Origin: an uncultured Clostridia bacterium
Lineage (GTDB): Bacteria > Bacillota > Clostridia > UBA1381
Length of the DNA stretch: 64,000 nucleotides
Direction: 5' to 3'
Assembly (NCBI GenBank): GCA_934454145.1
Contig: CAKSFT010000008.1
Coordinates: 150,410-214,409 of the forward strand
Shown here piece after piece: positions 26,999-36,086 of the stretch. Below the pieces are notes generated by a model. It worked only from the letters and a program-made list of their open reading frames with translations. It had not been told where the DNA came from and searched no databases. Positions within the stretch are counted from its first letter, which is position 1. Each line of letters starts with the position of its first letter. Position numbers and translations under genes: made by a program.

Positions 26999-27796
26999 AT
27001 GGATAACAGAAGTATCGGAATATTCGACTCGGGCCTGGGCGGACTGACTGTGATGAAGTGTGTCATGGACGAACTGCCGCATGAAAGCATAGTATATTTC
27101 GGCGACACCGGACGCGTGCCGTATGGGACAAAGTCAAAGGAAACCATTATTAAATATTCTATGTCCGATGTGCATTTTCTGGAGAGCAATGATGTGAAGC
27201 TCATCATCATTGCATGCGGAACGGCAAGCTCCATTGCACTGCCGCATATAAAAACCGATGTCCCCGTCATAGGGGTGGTGGACGCGACGGCAGAGGCGGC
27301 AGTGAGGGCAACAAAGAATAAAAAGGTAGGCATAATCGGGACGGGCGCCACAATCAAGAGCGGCGCATATGAAAAAATAATAAAAAAACACGGGATAGAC
27401 ACTTATTCAAAGGCATGTCCCTTGTTTGTCCCTCTGGTGGAAAACGGTCACTTTGAAACCGAAGTTGTGCGCCTTGTGGCGGAAGAATATCTTGCACCGA
27501 TAAAACAGCAGGGTGTGGACACGCTGATTCTCGGCTGCACACATTATCCGCATCTGAAGAAGGTCATCGGGGAATTTATGGGCGATGATGTTGTGCTGAT
27601 AGATCCAGGGGCAGAGGCGGCAAAATTCATCAAATGTGAATTTGATGAAAAGAAAATGCACTCCGAAAGAAATGACCCCGAACAATACAAATATTTTGTC
27701 AGCGACAGCGTAGAGGACTTTGAAGAACTGGCGTCTGCTTTTCTGCACAGAAACATCAACGGAAAGGTGAAAAAAATTGACATTGAAAAATACTGA
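26999..27796 (+). CDS. murI: Glutamate racemase
   Basis: Cofactor-independent racemase that supplies D-glutamate for MurD; 265 residues. SIGIFDSGLGGLTV opens the protein. The two catalytic cysteines lie in IIIACGTASS and LILGCTHYPHL, and PYGTKS is conserved. The first Cys motif reads ACGTAS instead of the commoner ACNTAS. The 3' end overlaps the next gene by 20 bases. Confidence 0.95.
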   Translation: MDNRSIGIFDSGLGGLTVMKCVMDELPHESIVYFGDTGRVPYGTKSKETIIKYSMSDVHFLESNDVKLIIIACGTASSIALPHIKTDVPVIGVVDATAEAAVRATKNKKVGIIGTGATIKSGAYEKIIKKHGIDTYSKACPLFVPLVENGHFETEVVRLVAEEYLAPIKQQGVDTLILGCTHYPHLKKVIGEFMGDDVVLIDPGAEAAKFIKCEFDEKKMHSERNDPEQYKYFVSDSVEDFEELASAFLHRNINGKVKKIDIEKY

Positions 27797-28211
27797 AAAC
27801 AGTGCTATAATAAAAATCAGGAACACCCAGTCGGCAGAGGACACAGAGGAAACGGTGGAGCTGATAACCGAGGGAAAGTTCTACAAATCCGGTGATAAGC
27901 TGTATATTTTTTACACAGAGGAAGATGAAGGGGAAAAGACGACAATCATGCTGATTGCGGCAGAGGACAGTGTTACACTGAGCAGAAAAGGCAGTTATGC
28001 GTCAAAAATGTTTTATCGCCCCGGGGAGGACACGCAGGTTATGTATCATACGCCGTATGGCGTCATGACAATGCGTCTGAAGACACTCTGTGTGGAAAAT
28101 CATCTTGATGAGGGCGGGGGGACCTTGAGATTATTATACAGGCTTTCGGTAAACGGAGATGAAATAAACAACGATTTGACACTGACGGTCAAGACGGAAA
28201 GGGATGAATAA
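27777..28211 (+). CDS. DUF1934 family protein (YwiB-like)
   Basis: 144-residue protein predicted to form a lipocalin-like beta-barrel, rich in alternating hydrophobic strands (GDKLYIFYTEEDE, VMYHTPYGVMTMRLKTL, LRLLYRLSVNG). Such proteins are found widely in Firmicutes and have no known function. The TTG start lies inside the murI 3' end with AAGGTG about 4 bases upstream; a second TTG at 27783 is an alternative. Three bases separate it from the protease gene. Confidence 0.8.
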   Translation: MTLKNTENSAIIKIRNTQSAEDTEETVELITEGKFYKSGDKLYIFYTEEDEGEKTTIMLIAAEDSVTLSRKGSYASKMFYRPGEDTQVMYHTPYGVMTMRLKTLCVENHLDEGGGTLRLLYRLSVNGDEINNDLTLTVKTERDE

Positions 28212-28214
28212 CCA

Positions 28215-29654
28215 ATGAAAAAATTGATTTCGGCAATGGCGGCACTCGCTTTGGCATTTGCCGGCACTGGGGCATATGCCTATGATGTCGGGGAAATGAG
28301 TGACGAATATGAATACTTTGAAAAAGTGTCGGGATATGCCGCGGAAATGTACATAGATGACAGCATAACAAAAGAAGATGTCATGCAGATGGGATTAAAC
28401 AAGCTTTTGAAAAACAATCCGGAATTGGTGGAAGAAATTTTGAAGGCGGGTTTTTCCTCTTTGGACAATTACAGTGATTTTTATACATACAGTGATTTTA
28501 AAAAGTATGTTAACGACCTGAACCATACATTTTATGGGATTGGGGTGGTTATACAAAAAGATGGCGACTATGTCAAAATTGTACGCTGCCTGGACGGCGG
28601 AAGCGCCGGTGAGGCCGGGCTTCAGGGCGATGACAAAATCATAAAGGTTGACGGGCAGGACGTTGTCGGACAGACCCTTGACACTGTACAGTCTTTGGTT
28701 GTCGGCGAGCTCGGTACGGAGGTGACAATTACCGTTTTGAGGGGGACAGGGGAACTCACGTATACCTTGCAAAGACGTCCTGTTTCAAGCGAAACGGTGG
28801 GTTATGCAATACTTGAGGGAAATATTGCATATGTGGAAATTCTGAATTTTGCACTCACAACGTCAGATGAGTTCCGTGACACGCTTGACGAGCTGAAAAG
28901 CATGGGAGTGTCAAAGATAATTCTTGATTTGCGCGACAATCCGGGCGGATATCTGAGGACTGCTGTGGAAATGGCTCAGATGATTGTGCCAAAAGGCGTG
29001 ATTGTGCAGACGATGTACCGCCAGGAGGAATATAATCAGACATTTTATTCGGAACTGGAAAAGCCGGATTTTGAGTTTGCCGTTTTGGTGAACGGGAATA
29101 CGGCAAGCTCCGCCGAGATTCTTTCGGCGGCGATTGCCGAGTCGGGGGTCGGCACCCTTGTGGGCGAAACAACCTACGGAAAGGCGCTTATACAGGAAAT
29201 GATTAACCTTGCCGACGGCTGTGCTTTTAAGATTACAACCGGCAAATATCTCACGAGAAACGGAAATGACATAAACAAAGTGGGCATTGTGCCGGAGCAT
29301 GAAATTGCAAACCCAAAGCAAAAGATAACCACGTCAAGATATGAACAGTTTGACTACGTGACGAAATGGCGCATGGGTGACCGCGGCACAGGTGTGAAGG
29401 CGGCAAAACAAAGATTGCTTCTTTTGGGCTACAAAATCACATCGGGTGACGAAACCTTTAACAGTGAACTGACCGACGCAGTGTCAAAATTCCAGTCGGA
29501 CATGGGGTTGTATCCTTATGGTGTTCTTGACAAGACCACACAGGTGCAGATGGAAAATAAATTTGCGGAGCTGGAAGAAACTGTGGACATGCAGCTGATA
29601 ACGGCGTATAAGCTTTTCGGCGGTACGGAAGAACAGCTTTATAAAAATCAATAA
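28215..29654 (+). CDS. Secreted S41 carboxy-terminal processing protease with PDZ and peptidoglycan-binding domains
   Basis: 479 residues. A signal peptide (ISAMAALALAFAGTGAYA) leads to a PDZ domain (about 95-185, GDYVKIVRCLDGGSAGEAGL). The S41 protease domain has Ser in GNTASSAEIL (near 298) and the paired Lys in GETTYGKALIQ (near 322). A C-terminal peptidoglycan-binding domain follows (RGTGVKAAKQRLLLLGY, LTDAVSKFQSDMGL). CtpA/CtpB-like proteases cleave envelope or sporulation proteins outside the membrane. Last gene of the aroB run; a terminator follows. Confidence 0.93.
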   Translation: MKKLISAMAALALAFAGTGAYAYDVGEMSDEYEYFEKVSGYAAEMYIDDSITKEDVMQMGLNKLLKNNPELVEEILKAGFSSLDNYSDFYTYSDFKKYVNDLNHTFYGIGVVIQKDGDYVKIVRCLDGGSAGEAGLQGDDKIIKVDGQDVVGQTLDTVQSLVVGELGTEVTITVLRGTGELTYTLQRRPVSSETVGYAILEGNIAYVEILNFALTTSDEFRDTLDELKSMGVSKIILDLRDNPGGYLRTAVEMAQMIVPKGVIVQTMYRQEEYNQTFYSELEKPDFEFAVLVNGNTASSAEILSAAIAESGVGTLVGETTYGKALIQEMINLADGCAFKITTGKYLTRNGNDINKVGIVPEHEIANPKQKITTSRYEQFDYVTKWRMGDRGTGVKAAKQRLLLLGYKITSGDETFNSELTDAVSKFQSDMGLYPYGVLDKTTQVQMENKFAELEETVDMQLITAYKLFGGTEEQLYKNQ

Positions 29655-29661
29655 TTATGTG

Positions 29662-29700
29662 CAGTGTGCCGATGTTTTGCCGGCACACTGTTTGTTTTTT
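29662..29700 (+). terminator. Terminator after the S41 protease
   Basis: 10-bp perfect stem CAGTGTGCCG / CGGCACACTG, loop 9 bases, then TTTGTTTTTT. Confidence 0.9.
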
Positions 29701-29721
29701 GTGTCTTTTTTGTTAAATCGG

Positions 29722-29750
29722 TTGACTTAAAATGCTTTTTGGTGTATAAT
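29722..29750 (+). promoter_or_regulatory. Promoter of walRK
   Basis: TTGACT (29722-29727), exactly 17 bases, then TATAAT (29745-29750), 45 bases before the walR ATG. Confidence 0.85.
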
Positions 29751-29795
29751 TATTACAATAGGGAAAATGTATGACATTGGAAGGGAAGTGCAAAG

Positions 29796-30503
29796 ATGGA
29801 TAAGAGAAAGGTGCTTATAATTGAAGATGAGCAGCCGATAGTTGAAATATTAAAGTTTAACCTTGAAAAAGAGGGATATGAGGTTGATTACGCTCTTGAC
29901 GGACTTACGGGATTTAACAAGGCATTGTCGGGAGAGTGTGACCTTATACTTCTCGACGTGATGCTGCCGGGCATGGACGGATTTGAAGTGTGCAGAAAAG
30001 TGCGTGAAAAGTCTGCTGTCCCGATTATCATGCTGACGGCGAGAGAAGAAGAGGTGGACAAGGTGCTCGGGCTGGAGCTCGGCGCAGACGATTATATGAC
30101 AAAGCCGTTTTCTATAAGAGAGCTTACTGCAAGGGTCAAAGCAAATCTGAGAAGAACCGTGTCGGAAAACACAGCTGCGGCTTCTTCAAAAAATGACGGC
30201 AATATCATTGTGTCCGGGGACCTGATGATTAACATAGAGCGTTATGAGGTGCAAAAGCGCGGGCAGGTTATTGAGATAACCCTGAGGGAATTTGAACTCT
30301 TGAAATTCCTGGCGATGCAGCCCGAGAAGATATTCACCAGAGAAAGCCTTTTGGAAAATGTATGGGGATATGAATATTACGGCGATGTGCGTACGGTTGA
30401 CGTGACTGTAAGAAGGCTCAGAGAAAAAATTGAAGATGACCCGGGCATGCCGCGCTATATTGTGACAAAGCGCGGAGTGGGCTATTACTTTAATAAGGCG
30501 TGA
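29796..30503 (+). CDS. walR: Response regulator, WalR/PhoB (OmpR) family
   Basis: 235 residues. Receiver domain with acidic pocket (LIIEDEQPIVEILKF), phospho-acceptor Asp54 (LILLDVMLPGMDGFEV), the Thr/Lys pair (MLTAREEEVDKVLGLELGADDYMTKPF), and an OmpR-type winged-helix DNA-binding domain (YGDVRTVDVTVRRLREKIE, YIVTKRGVGYYF). On sequence alone it could be PhoP-like. The downstream yycH-like and yycI genes identify it as WalR, the cell-wall homeostasis regulator. Stop and next start are 4 bases apart. Confidence 0.9.
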   Translation: MDKRKVLIIEDEQPIVEILKFNLEKEGYEVDYALDGLTGFNKALSGECDLILLDVMLPGMDGFEVCRKVREKSAVPIIMLTAREEEVDKVLGLELGADDYMTKPFSIRELTARVKANLRRTVSENTAAASSKNDGNIIVSGDLMINIERYEVQKRGQVIEITLREFELLKFLAMQPEKIFTRESLLENVWGYEYYGDVRTVDVTVRRLREKIEDDPGMPRYIVTKRGVGYYFNKA

Positions 30504-30507
30504 GCAG

Positions 30508-32262
30508 ATGTTTAAAAGTATTCAGTATAAAATTGTTCTCATATTTGTATTGCTGACGCTTTCAATTACAACAGTAATAGGGTCGTTCACCGTTATAAAT
30601 ATAATGAATTTTTATAACAATGAATTTTCGGTGATGATGAAACAGGTTTTTGACGAAGATTTGATTTATCAGCTGTCCAAAACGGCAGAAATGGCGGACG
30701 GTGCCGAAGGTATTGAAAACACCGTCAGGACATACATCGGACCGCTGGGGATTGACACATACAGGTTTTATTGCATATTGGACGGAAAAACAGGGGCGAT
30801 TATATCAAGTTCTGACGAAGCAAAAAGCCATAATATGGAAATCAGCGAAAATATCATAACTGCGATGAGCGGCAAAATCGGCGATGCGCCGTCCTCAAAC
30901 AGTGCGTATATGGATTATGCTGTCCCGATTTCCTCGGGGAATGAGTGCAAATACATAGTTTATGTGCGCGACACAAAAGATGAGGTGCGAAGCGTAAACC
31001 GTAATGTTCTGGTCATTATATTCCAGGCTGTCATGCTGTCGGTGGTGACGGCTATCATTATCGGTTATCTGCTGAGCAGAACAATAACCACTCCGATAAT
31101 AAGGCTCACAAAAAGGGCGGAAAAGCTTGCAAAGGGCGATTTTGGTTCTATGGAGGAGTCGGAGGCAGACGACGAGATAGGAAGGCTGACAAATACATTT
31201 CGTTCTATGGCATATGCACTTAACGAAACGATTGATGAAGTAAATTCCGAAAAAACAAAGATAGAAACACTTCTTGAAAACATGACCGACGGCATTTTGG
31301 CGTTTAACCTTGACGGCAAAATTATACATATCAACCCGGAGGCAAAAAAACTGACCGACTGCGGAGATGAGGCGGAATTTAATTCGCTTTTTAAAAATCT
31401 TGGGGCAGACATCACTTTGGGAGATTTGCTGTATATAAAACACGAAAAGCCTGTGGAAAAGCAGATTTATTTTAATGATAAATACATAAAGCTGACCTTT
31501 GCACCGCTCAGTATCGAAGAGAAAATCGGCGGAGTGATTGTTGTGCTGCACGACATCACAAAGCAGGAAAAACTGGAGCTTTCGAGAAGAGAATTTGTCG
31601 CAGACGTTTCGCACGAGCTGAGGACGCCGCTTGCTACGGTGAAGTCTTATGCGGAAACGCTTATGGACGGGAATGTCGAGGACGCGGAACTTTCGCACAA
31701 ATTTCTGTCTGTCATCGTCAAAGAAACCGACAGAATGACGCGTATTGTTAAGGATTTGCTGACCCTCTCAAAGCTTGACGGGGCGGAAAATGCGCCGAAA
31801 AATCTTGAAACAATCAACATAAAGCAATTTTTGAGCGGGATTATTGAAAAGATGTATATAAACGCCAAAAAGAAAAACCAGACGGTGACTTATAATATTG
31901 ACGAAAATATCCCCGACATAGAGGCAGAAAGCGACAAGCTCGAGCAGGTGATTATAAATATTTTGTCCAATGCTATAAAATATACTGCCGGCGGGGGACA
32001 TATAAAAATTGTTGCGGGTGCGTTGTACAGTGAAATATTTATCAAAATTATTGATGACGGAATCGGCATACCAAAAGAAAATCTTTCGCGTATTTTTGAG
32101 AGATTTTACCGTGTTGACAAAGCCAGGAGCCGCGAAACGGGCGGAACGGGGCTGGGGCTTGCGATTGCAAAGCAGATTATGGACAACATGGGCGGAGCCA
32201 TCACGATAAATTCCGAGTATATGAAGGGGACAGAAGTAATTATTTCCATACCGCAAAAATAG
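30508..32262 (+). CDS. walK: Sensor histidine kinase, WalK type
   Basis: 584-residue membrane kinase. Transmembrane helix 1 (about 9-29), an extracellular sensor (30-170), helix 2 (about 170-190), HAMP (ITTPIIRLTKRAEKLAKGDF), a PAS domain (about 240-345), HisKA with His369 in VADVSHELRTPLATVKSYAETL, and HATPase (N box IINILSNAIKYT, G1 DDGIGIP, G2 GGTGLGLAIAKQI). It phosphorylates WalR in response to cell-wall state. Its partners YycH and YycI, membrane proteins that modulate WalK in Bacillus and Staphylococcus, lie downstream beyond a small separately promoted gene. Confidence 0.9.
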   Translation: MFKSIQYKIVLIFVLLTLSITTVIGSFTVINIMNFYNNEFSVMMKQVFDEDLIYQLSKTAEMADGAEGIENTVRTYIGPLGIDTYRFYCILDGKTGAIISSSDEAKSHNMEISENIITAMSGKIGDAPSSNSAYMDYAVPISSGNECKYIVYVRDTKDEVRSVNRNVLVIIFQAVMLSVVTAIIIGYLLSRTITTPIIRLTKRAEKLAKGDFGSMEESEADDEIGRLTNTFRSMAYALNETIDEVNSEKTKIETLLENMTDGILAFNLDGKIIHINPEAKKLTDCGDEAEFNSLFKNLGADITLGDLLYIKHEKPVEKQIYFNDKYIKLTFAPLSIEEKIGGVIVVLHDITKQEKLELSRREFVADVSHELRTPLATVKSYAETLMDGNVEDAELSHKFLSVIVKETDRMTRIVKDLLTLSKLDGAENAPKNLETINIKQFLSGIIEKMYINAKKKNQTVTYNIDENIPDIEAESDKLEQVIINILSNAIKYTAGGGHIKIVAGALYSEIFIKIIDDGIGIPKENLSRIFERFYRVDKARSRETGGTGLGLAIAKQIMDNMGGAITINSEYMKGTEVIISIPQK

Positions 32263-32290
32263 TTGTTATGTCTTTTTAAAAGTTGTGTAA

Positions 32291-32319
32291 TTGACTTGTA
32301 ACACAAAATATGTTATAAT
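32291..32319 (+). promoter_or_regulatory. Promoter between walK and the small exported protein
   Basis: TTGACT (32291-32296), 17 bases, TATAAT (32314-32319): a near-consensus promoter with a leader of more than 110 bases. It allows the small protein and yycHI to be expressed separately from walRK. Confidence 0.8.
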
Positions 32320-32437
32320 TGTTGTAACAGTTGAGGCGGATTAAAATTTTTGATTCGTATGTATCAGTGGGAAGGTATGTTTTTAAGGGTTTTGATATTT
32401 ACATAATTTTTTTTGGATTTTTCAAGGAGTGAATGTA

Positions 32438-32893
32438 ATGAAAAAAATAATAGCAGTGCTTTTGACAGCACTTTCATTGATAATGGCGATTCCGTCCGTC
32501 GGATATGCGGCTTTCGGCAGTTCGCTTTCGCTTTATGCGGCAGGAAACAGCAGTTCGCTGATTTACATAAAACGTCCGGAATCACATTCCGCGTCGACAT
32601 CTGACAGGACATACACAATTTCTGCCGTCGGTGCACAGGGCACCAGGGTGCGTGTGTACAGATACAATCCTTCTTCGGGGACATGTTATTTGATTAAAAA
32701 CGAAGCGCAGATTGGTGCAAGCGGCTTGTACAGCACTGTTGTTGATTTGACGTCGGATTCAAACATTTTTATGGTAACCGCAGAAAACGGCGCAAGCAGC
32801 CAGGTTGTCAGGATAGACATAAGCAAGGTGAAGAAAAGCACTGTAAACAAACTGAAGAATGTGACTGTTACAATGAGAAATTTCTTTGATTGA
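32438..32893 (+). CDS. Small secreted protein of unknown function
   Basis: 151 residues after the ATG at 32438 (AAGGAGTG 8 bases upstream; a GTG at 32429 is rejected because it overlaps the ribosome site). An N-terminal signal peptide (IAVLLTALSLIMAIPSVGYA) is followed by a Ser-rich stretch and about 100 residues of probable beta structure (VRVYRYNPSSGTCYLIKN, SNIFMVTAENGASSQVVRI), perhaps one Ig-like domain. No family recognised. It sits between walK and yycH with its own promoter, so a role in envelope sensing or wall maintenance is a guess from position only. Confidence 0.75.
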   Translation: MKKIIAVLLTALSLIMAIPSVGYAAFGSSLSLYAAGNSSSLIYIKRPESHSASTSDRTYTISAVGAQGTRVRVYRYNPSSGTCYLIKNEAQIGASGLYSTVVDLTSDSNIFMVTAENGASSQVVRIDISKVKKSTVNKLKNVTVTMRNFFD

Positions 32894-32907
32894 TAATGGG
32901 GTTTAAT

Positions 32908-34326
32908 ATGAAAAAAGAGCATTTGAAAAACATAGCGCTTGTTTTGCTGGTTGCGATGAATCTTTTATTAGGCTCGAATATATTGTTTGATAAAAAATTA
33001 TGGCCTTCCGGCTATAATTTTTTTGATTCCGAATATTTTCCGATTCTGAGATTGTTTGAAAAAAAGGCAAAAGCCGACAAAAACACAATTGAACGTGCGG
33101 TGCATCTCACAATGCCGGAAAAAATTATATTCAACACCGGTGACCAGTCCACGCGTTTTTCAGTGAATTCGGACAATGACGAGTATACCAAAATCATCGA
33201 GAACTGCGAAGATGTGTTTACAGCGGCGATGCTTTGCTCCGATGAGAGAATTGCGGAGGTGGAAAGTGAAGAATGGTTTTCCGCCCTTATGACAAAGTCA
33301 GTGTATCTCAGCTATTATACGGAATACGAAACGGGGCTTTTTGCAAACTTTCTGGGGCTGCGAGAAACATCGCTGTCGCAGAGGGTGAATACATTTTCCA
33401 ATGTGGTTATCAGCCTTTCCGACAATGTTTCTGTTTATTTTGAGGACAGCAGTACCAAAAAATATTACAGAGTAAGGACAGGGAACCGCTTTGAAGATTT
33501 TAAAAATGTGACGGAACAGTTTGTGACGACACAATCGGCGGAAAACAGCAATCAAAGCACTATAAATTATTCTTTTGACCTGAATTTTGACAAGTCATTC
33601 GGGACACAGAAAACCATAATTGCTTCTATGGTGCCGATTTATTCCAACACGCGCATAGAGCCTGTCGTGAACTCAAGGAATGTATTGCTGAACGACGGGA
33701 AATTTGATAATGGAACAATCAATAAAATTGTGCGCATATTCGGCGTCAATTCCAATACGGCAAGAAGATACACCGAGGCGGACGGCACTGTTGTTTTTGT
33801 GGAAAACAATGCAACGCTTAAGCTCCATGCCGATGGCGTTGTTGAATATAAGGCGCGCGGAAACGGGATTTCGCTTGATGAGATGTCGGGCGGCTACAGT
33901 ATATCAAAGCTGAACGAATTTGTGAGTTCTGTAAATGACGCGGCAGGCGCCGACGAAAATATATATCTTTCTTCAAAGGCGGTGTATGGGGAGCAGAACA
34001 TTACATTTGATTATGTCTGCGCCGGAATGCCTGTAAAAATAAATATGCCGAACACGGAGAACGCTGTTTCGTGCCTGATTGAGGACGGATATATAAAAGA
34101 ATACAAGCATGTTTTGCGCGACTATGTGAGGACGGGAGAATATGCAGACACACCGGAGTATATAACGGCTGTGGACGACACAATACAAAAATATTCTGCC
34201 ATGACCGGGACGGTGACGATAAACAAGCTTTATCTTGCATATACGGACAACGGGAATGACGGTGTGCTGAGCGCCGGCTGGTGTGCCGATGTTGAGGCTG
34301 TGATTGCAGGCAGTGAGGAGGAATAA
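32908..34326 (+). CDS. yycH: YycH-like membrane-anchored regulator
   Basis: 472-residue protein with one N-terminal transmembrane segment (NIALVLLVAMNLLLGSNILF) and a long extracytoplasmic part. It lies after walRK and before yycI and has the same architecture as YycH, which modulates WalK; overall similarity is weak to the eye, so the call rests partly on position. The ATG at 32908 is chosen over upstream TTG/ATG codons (32890, 32896) because it starts just before MKKEHLKN and has GGGG upstream. yycI starts one base after its stop. Confidence 0.65.
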   Translation: MKKEHLKNIALVLLVAMNLLLGSNILFDKKLWPSGYNFFDSEYFPILRLFEKKAKADKNTIERAVHLTMPEKIIFNTGDQSTRFSVNSDNDEYTKIIENCEDVFTAAMLCSDERIAEVESEEWFSALMTKSVYLSYYTEYETGLFANFLGLRETSLSQRVNTFSNVVISLSDNVSVYFEDSSTKKYYRVRTGNRFEDFKNVTEQFVTTQSAENSNQSTINYSFDLNFDKSFGTQKTIIASMVPIYSNTRIEPVVNSRNVLLNDGKFDNGTINKIVRIFGVNSNTARRYTEADGTVVFVENNATLKLHADGVVEYKARGNGISLDEMSGGYSISKLNEFVSSVNDAAGADENIYLSSKAVYGEQNITFDYVCAGMPVKINMPNTENAVSCLIEDGYIKEYKHVLRDYVRTGEYADTPEYITAVDDTIQKYSAMTGTVTINKLYLAYTDNGNDGVLSAGWCADVEAVIAGSEEE

Positions 34327-34327
34327 A

Positions 34328-35104
34328 ATGAATTGGTATAAAGCAAAAACAATTTTGATTGTATTCCTTGTCATTACAAATGCATTTCTCTTGTTCAACA
34401 TTATTTTCAATGTCAAAGACGGTACATATATCAGCGATAAAACAATTTCGGAAACGGCGGCAATTCTGCACAACAACGGGATAGATATAGATGAGAACAT
34501 AATTCCGCACAAAAATGTCAACGCCGGGCAGTTTGAGGCTGATAATATTATAGAAGGATATCAGTCTTTTGCGGAAAAGCTTCTGGGGGAAAATCCGGAA
34601 AAAATATCCGACACACAGTATACAAGTGAGAAGGGAACATTAGAATTTTCGGGTGATTTTTTTGCTTTTACGCAAAAAGGCGATGTGTCGCATGGAGATG
34701 AAAAGACGGACAGGGAGCTTTTGCACAGTCTTGGGATTGATATATCCGATTATGTGTATCAACAAGGCGTTTTCAGCAAAAAGGTAAACAAACTGAATGT
34801 TTTTAATTCCAGACTGAGCGTAGACCAAAACGAGCAGGGGGAAGTGACTGTTTCGGGAGTGTGGTTTGAAAAAAATTCAAATAAAATTTTGTCGCCGGGC
34901 ACAATGAAACCGATAACCGCGGTTTTGATTGATTTTATATCTTCTCCCGAAAGACCGCAGGGGGACATCAGCATTGTCAGCCTTGAATGGGGATATACGG
35001 TGTATGAAACGGAAGTCTTTCACAAGTCCATAGTCCCTGTCCCTGTGTGGAAAATAGAGCTTTCCGACGGCGAAAAAATATATATGGACGCGAGGAACAA
35101 CTAA
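34328..35104 (+). CDS. yycI: YycI family two-component regulatory protein
   Basis: 258 residues starting MNWYKAKTILIVFLVITNAF, the characteristic YycI opening (one membrane helix right after an MxWxKAKT motif), followed by an extracytoplasmic domain ending VWKIELSDGEKIYMDARNN. YycI works with YycH on WalK. ATG at 34328 with AGGAGG 8 bases upstream. The usual next gene of this locus, the metallo-hydrolase yycJ/walJ, is absent; a terminator follows instead. Confidence 0.85.
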   Translation: MNWYKAKTILIVFLVITNAFLLFNIIFNVKDGTYISDKTISETAAILHNNGIDIDENIIPHKNVNAGQFEADNIIEGYQSFAEKLLGENPEKISDTQYTSEKGTLEFSGDFFAFTQKGDVSHGDEKTDRELLHSLGIDISDYVYQQGVFSKKVNKLNVFNSRLSVDQNEQGEVTVSGVWFEKNSNKILSPGTMKPITAVLIDFISSPERPQGDISIVSLEWGYTVYETEVFHKSIVPVPVWKIELSDGEKIYMDARNN

Positions 35105-35134
35105 GCGGATAAGAAAAAATCTATAAAAATTTTC

Positions 35135-35168
35135 AAGAACAGGAAGTAATTTCTGTTCTTATTTTTTT
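35135..35168 (+). terminator. Terminator after yycI
   Basis: AAGAACAG / CTGTTCTT stem (35135-35142 and 35153-35160) with an A then T7. Confidence 0.85.
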
Positions 35169-35178
35169 AGAAAACGTA

Positions 35179-35207
35179 TTGTATTATTCGTGTTTTTGTG
35201 ATATTAT
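35179..35207 (+). promoter_or_regulatory. Promoter of nfnAB
   Basis: TTGTAT (35179-35184), 17 bases, TATTAT (35202-35207), 31 bases before the nfnA ATG. Confidence 0.65.
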
Positions 35208-35237
35208 TATTACAGTAAAATTGTGAGGAGGAGTAAT

Positions 35238-36086
35238 ATGCCATACAAAATAGTTACAAAAAAAGTATTGAATCCACAAATTTTTTTGATGGAAATAGAA
35301 GCACCGCTGATTGCAAAAAAGGCGAAACCGGGGCAGTTTATCATTCTGAGAATTGATGAATACGGCGAACGTGTGCCCTTTACCATTGCTGATTTTGACC
35401 GCAGCAAAGGGACTGTGACGATTATCGTGCAGATTGTGGGCAAGACAACAAAGGATTTGTCTGCTCTTCCCGAAGGCGGAGAAATCCTTGATTTTGCGGG
35501 CCCCCTGGGGCTCCCGACAGAACTGGAGGGAATAAAGAAAGCGGCAGTCATTGGCGGCGGACTCGGCACGGCGATTGCGTATCCGCAGGCAAAGAAGCTG
35601 CATGCCATGGGCGCAGAGGTGCATGTCATAACGGGATTTCGTAACAAAAATCTCATAATCCTTGAAGATGAACTGAAAAAGGTTTCAGACAAGCTTGTCA
35701 TAACAACAGATGACGGTTCAAACGGTTTGAAAGGTTTTGTCACGGACAGACTCAAGGAATTGATTGAGGACGGAAATAAATATGATGCTGTGATTGCGAT
35801 AGGACCGCTGGTTATGATGAGGGCTGTCAGCAATCTGACAAAAGAATACGGGATAAAAACAATTGTGAGCATGAACCCGATTATGATTGACGGCACAGGC
35901 ATGTGCGGAGGCTGCCGCGTGATTGTGGGCGGAGAAACCAAGTTTGCATGCGTTGACGGGCCGGATTTTGACGGACATCTCATTGACTGGAACGCGGCTT
36001 TGGAACGTCAGCAGATGTTTAAAACTTATGAAAAACGTGCTTGTGAAGAAGGAAGATGCAGAATAGGGAGGGATAATAATGCCTAA
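35238..36086 (+). CDS. nfnA: Ferredoxin-NADP+ oxidoreductase subunit alpha (NfnA/SudB type)
   Basis: 282-residue FAD/NAD-binding protein of the sulfide dehydrogenase/NfnA family. FAD domain (KPGQFIILRIDEYGERVPFT), NAD domain (AVIGGGLGTAIAYPQAK) and a C-terminal [2Fe-2S] site (GTGMCGGCRVIVGG and FACVDGPDFDGH). With NfnB it probably forms the electron-bifurcating NADH-dependent reduced ferredoxin:NADP+ oxidoreductase that supplies NADPH in anaerobes. The ATG at 35238 follows GAGGAGG; the frame's GTG at 35223 is in the ribosome site. It overlaps nfnB by 8 bases. Confidence 0.88.
   Translation: MPYKIVTKKVLNPQIFLMEIEAPLIAKKAKPGQFIILRIDEYGERVPFTIADFDRSKGTVTIIVQIVGKTTKDLSALPEGGEILDFAGPLGLPTELEGIKKAAVIGGGLGTAIAYPQAKKLHAMGAEVHVITGFRNKNLIILEDELKKVSDKLVITTDDGSNGLKGFVTDRLKELIEDGNKYDAVIAIGPLVMMRAVSNLTKEYGIKTIVSMNPIMIDGTGMCGGCRVIVGGETKFACVDGPDFDGHLIDWNAALERQQMFKTYEKRACEEGRCRIGRDNNA

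Noticed and set aside
26011..27402. 463-codon minus-strand open frame across ddl and murI
   Set aside because: It spans two certain plus-strand genes and has a composition typical of antisense shadow frames.
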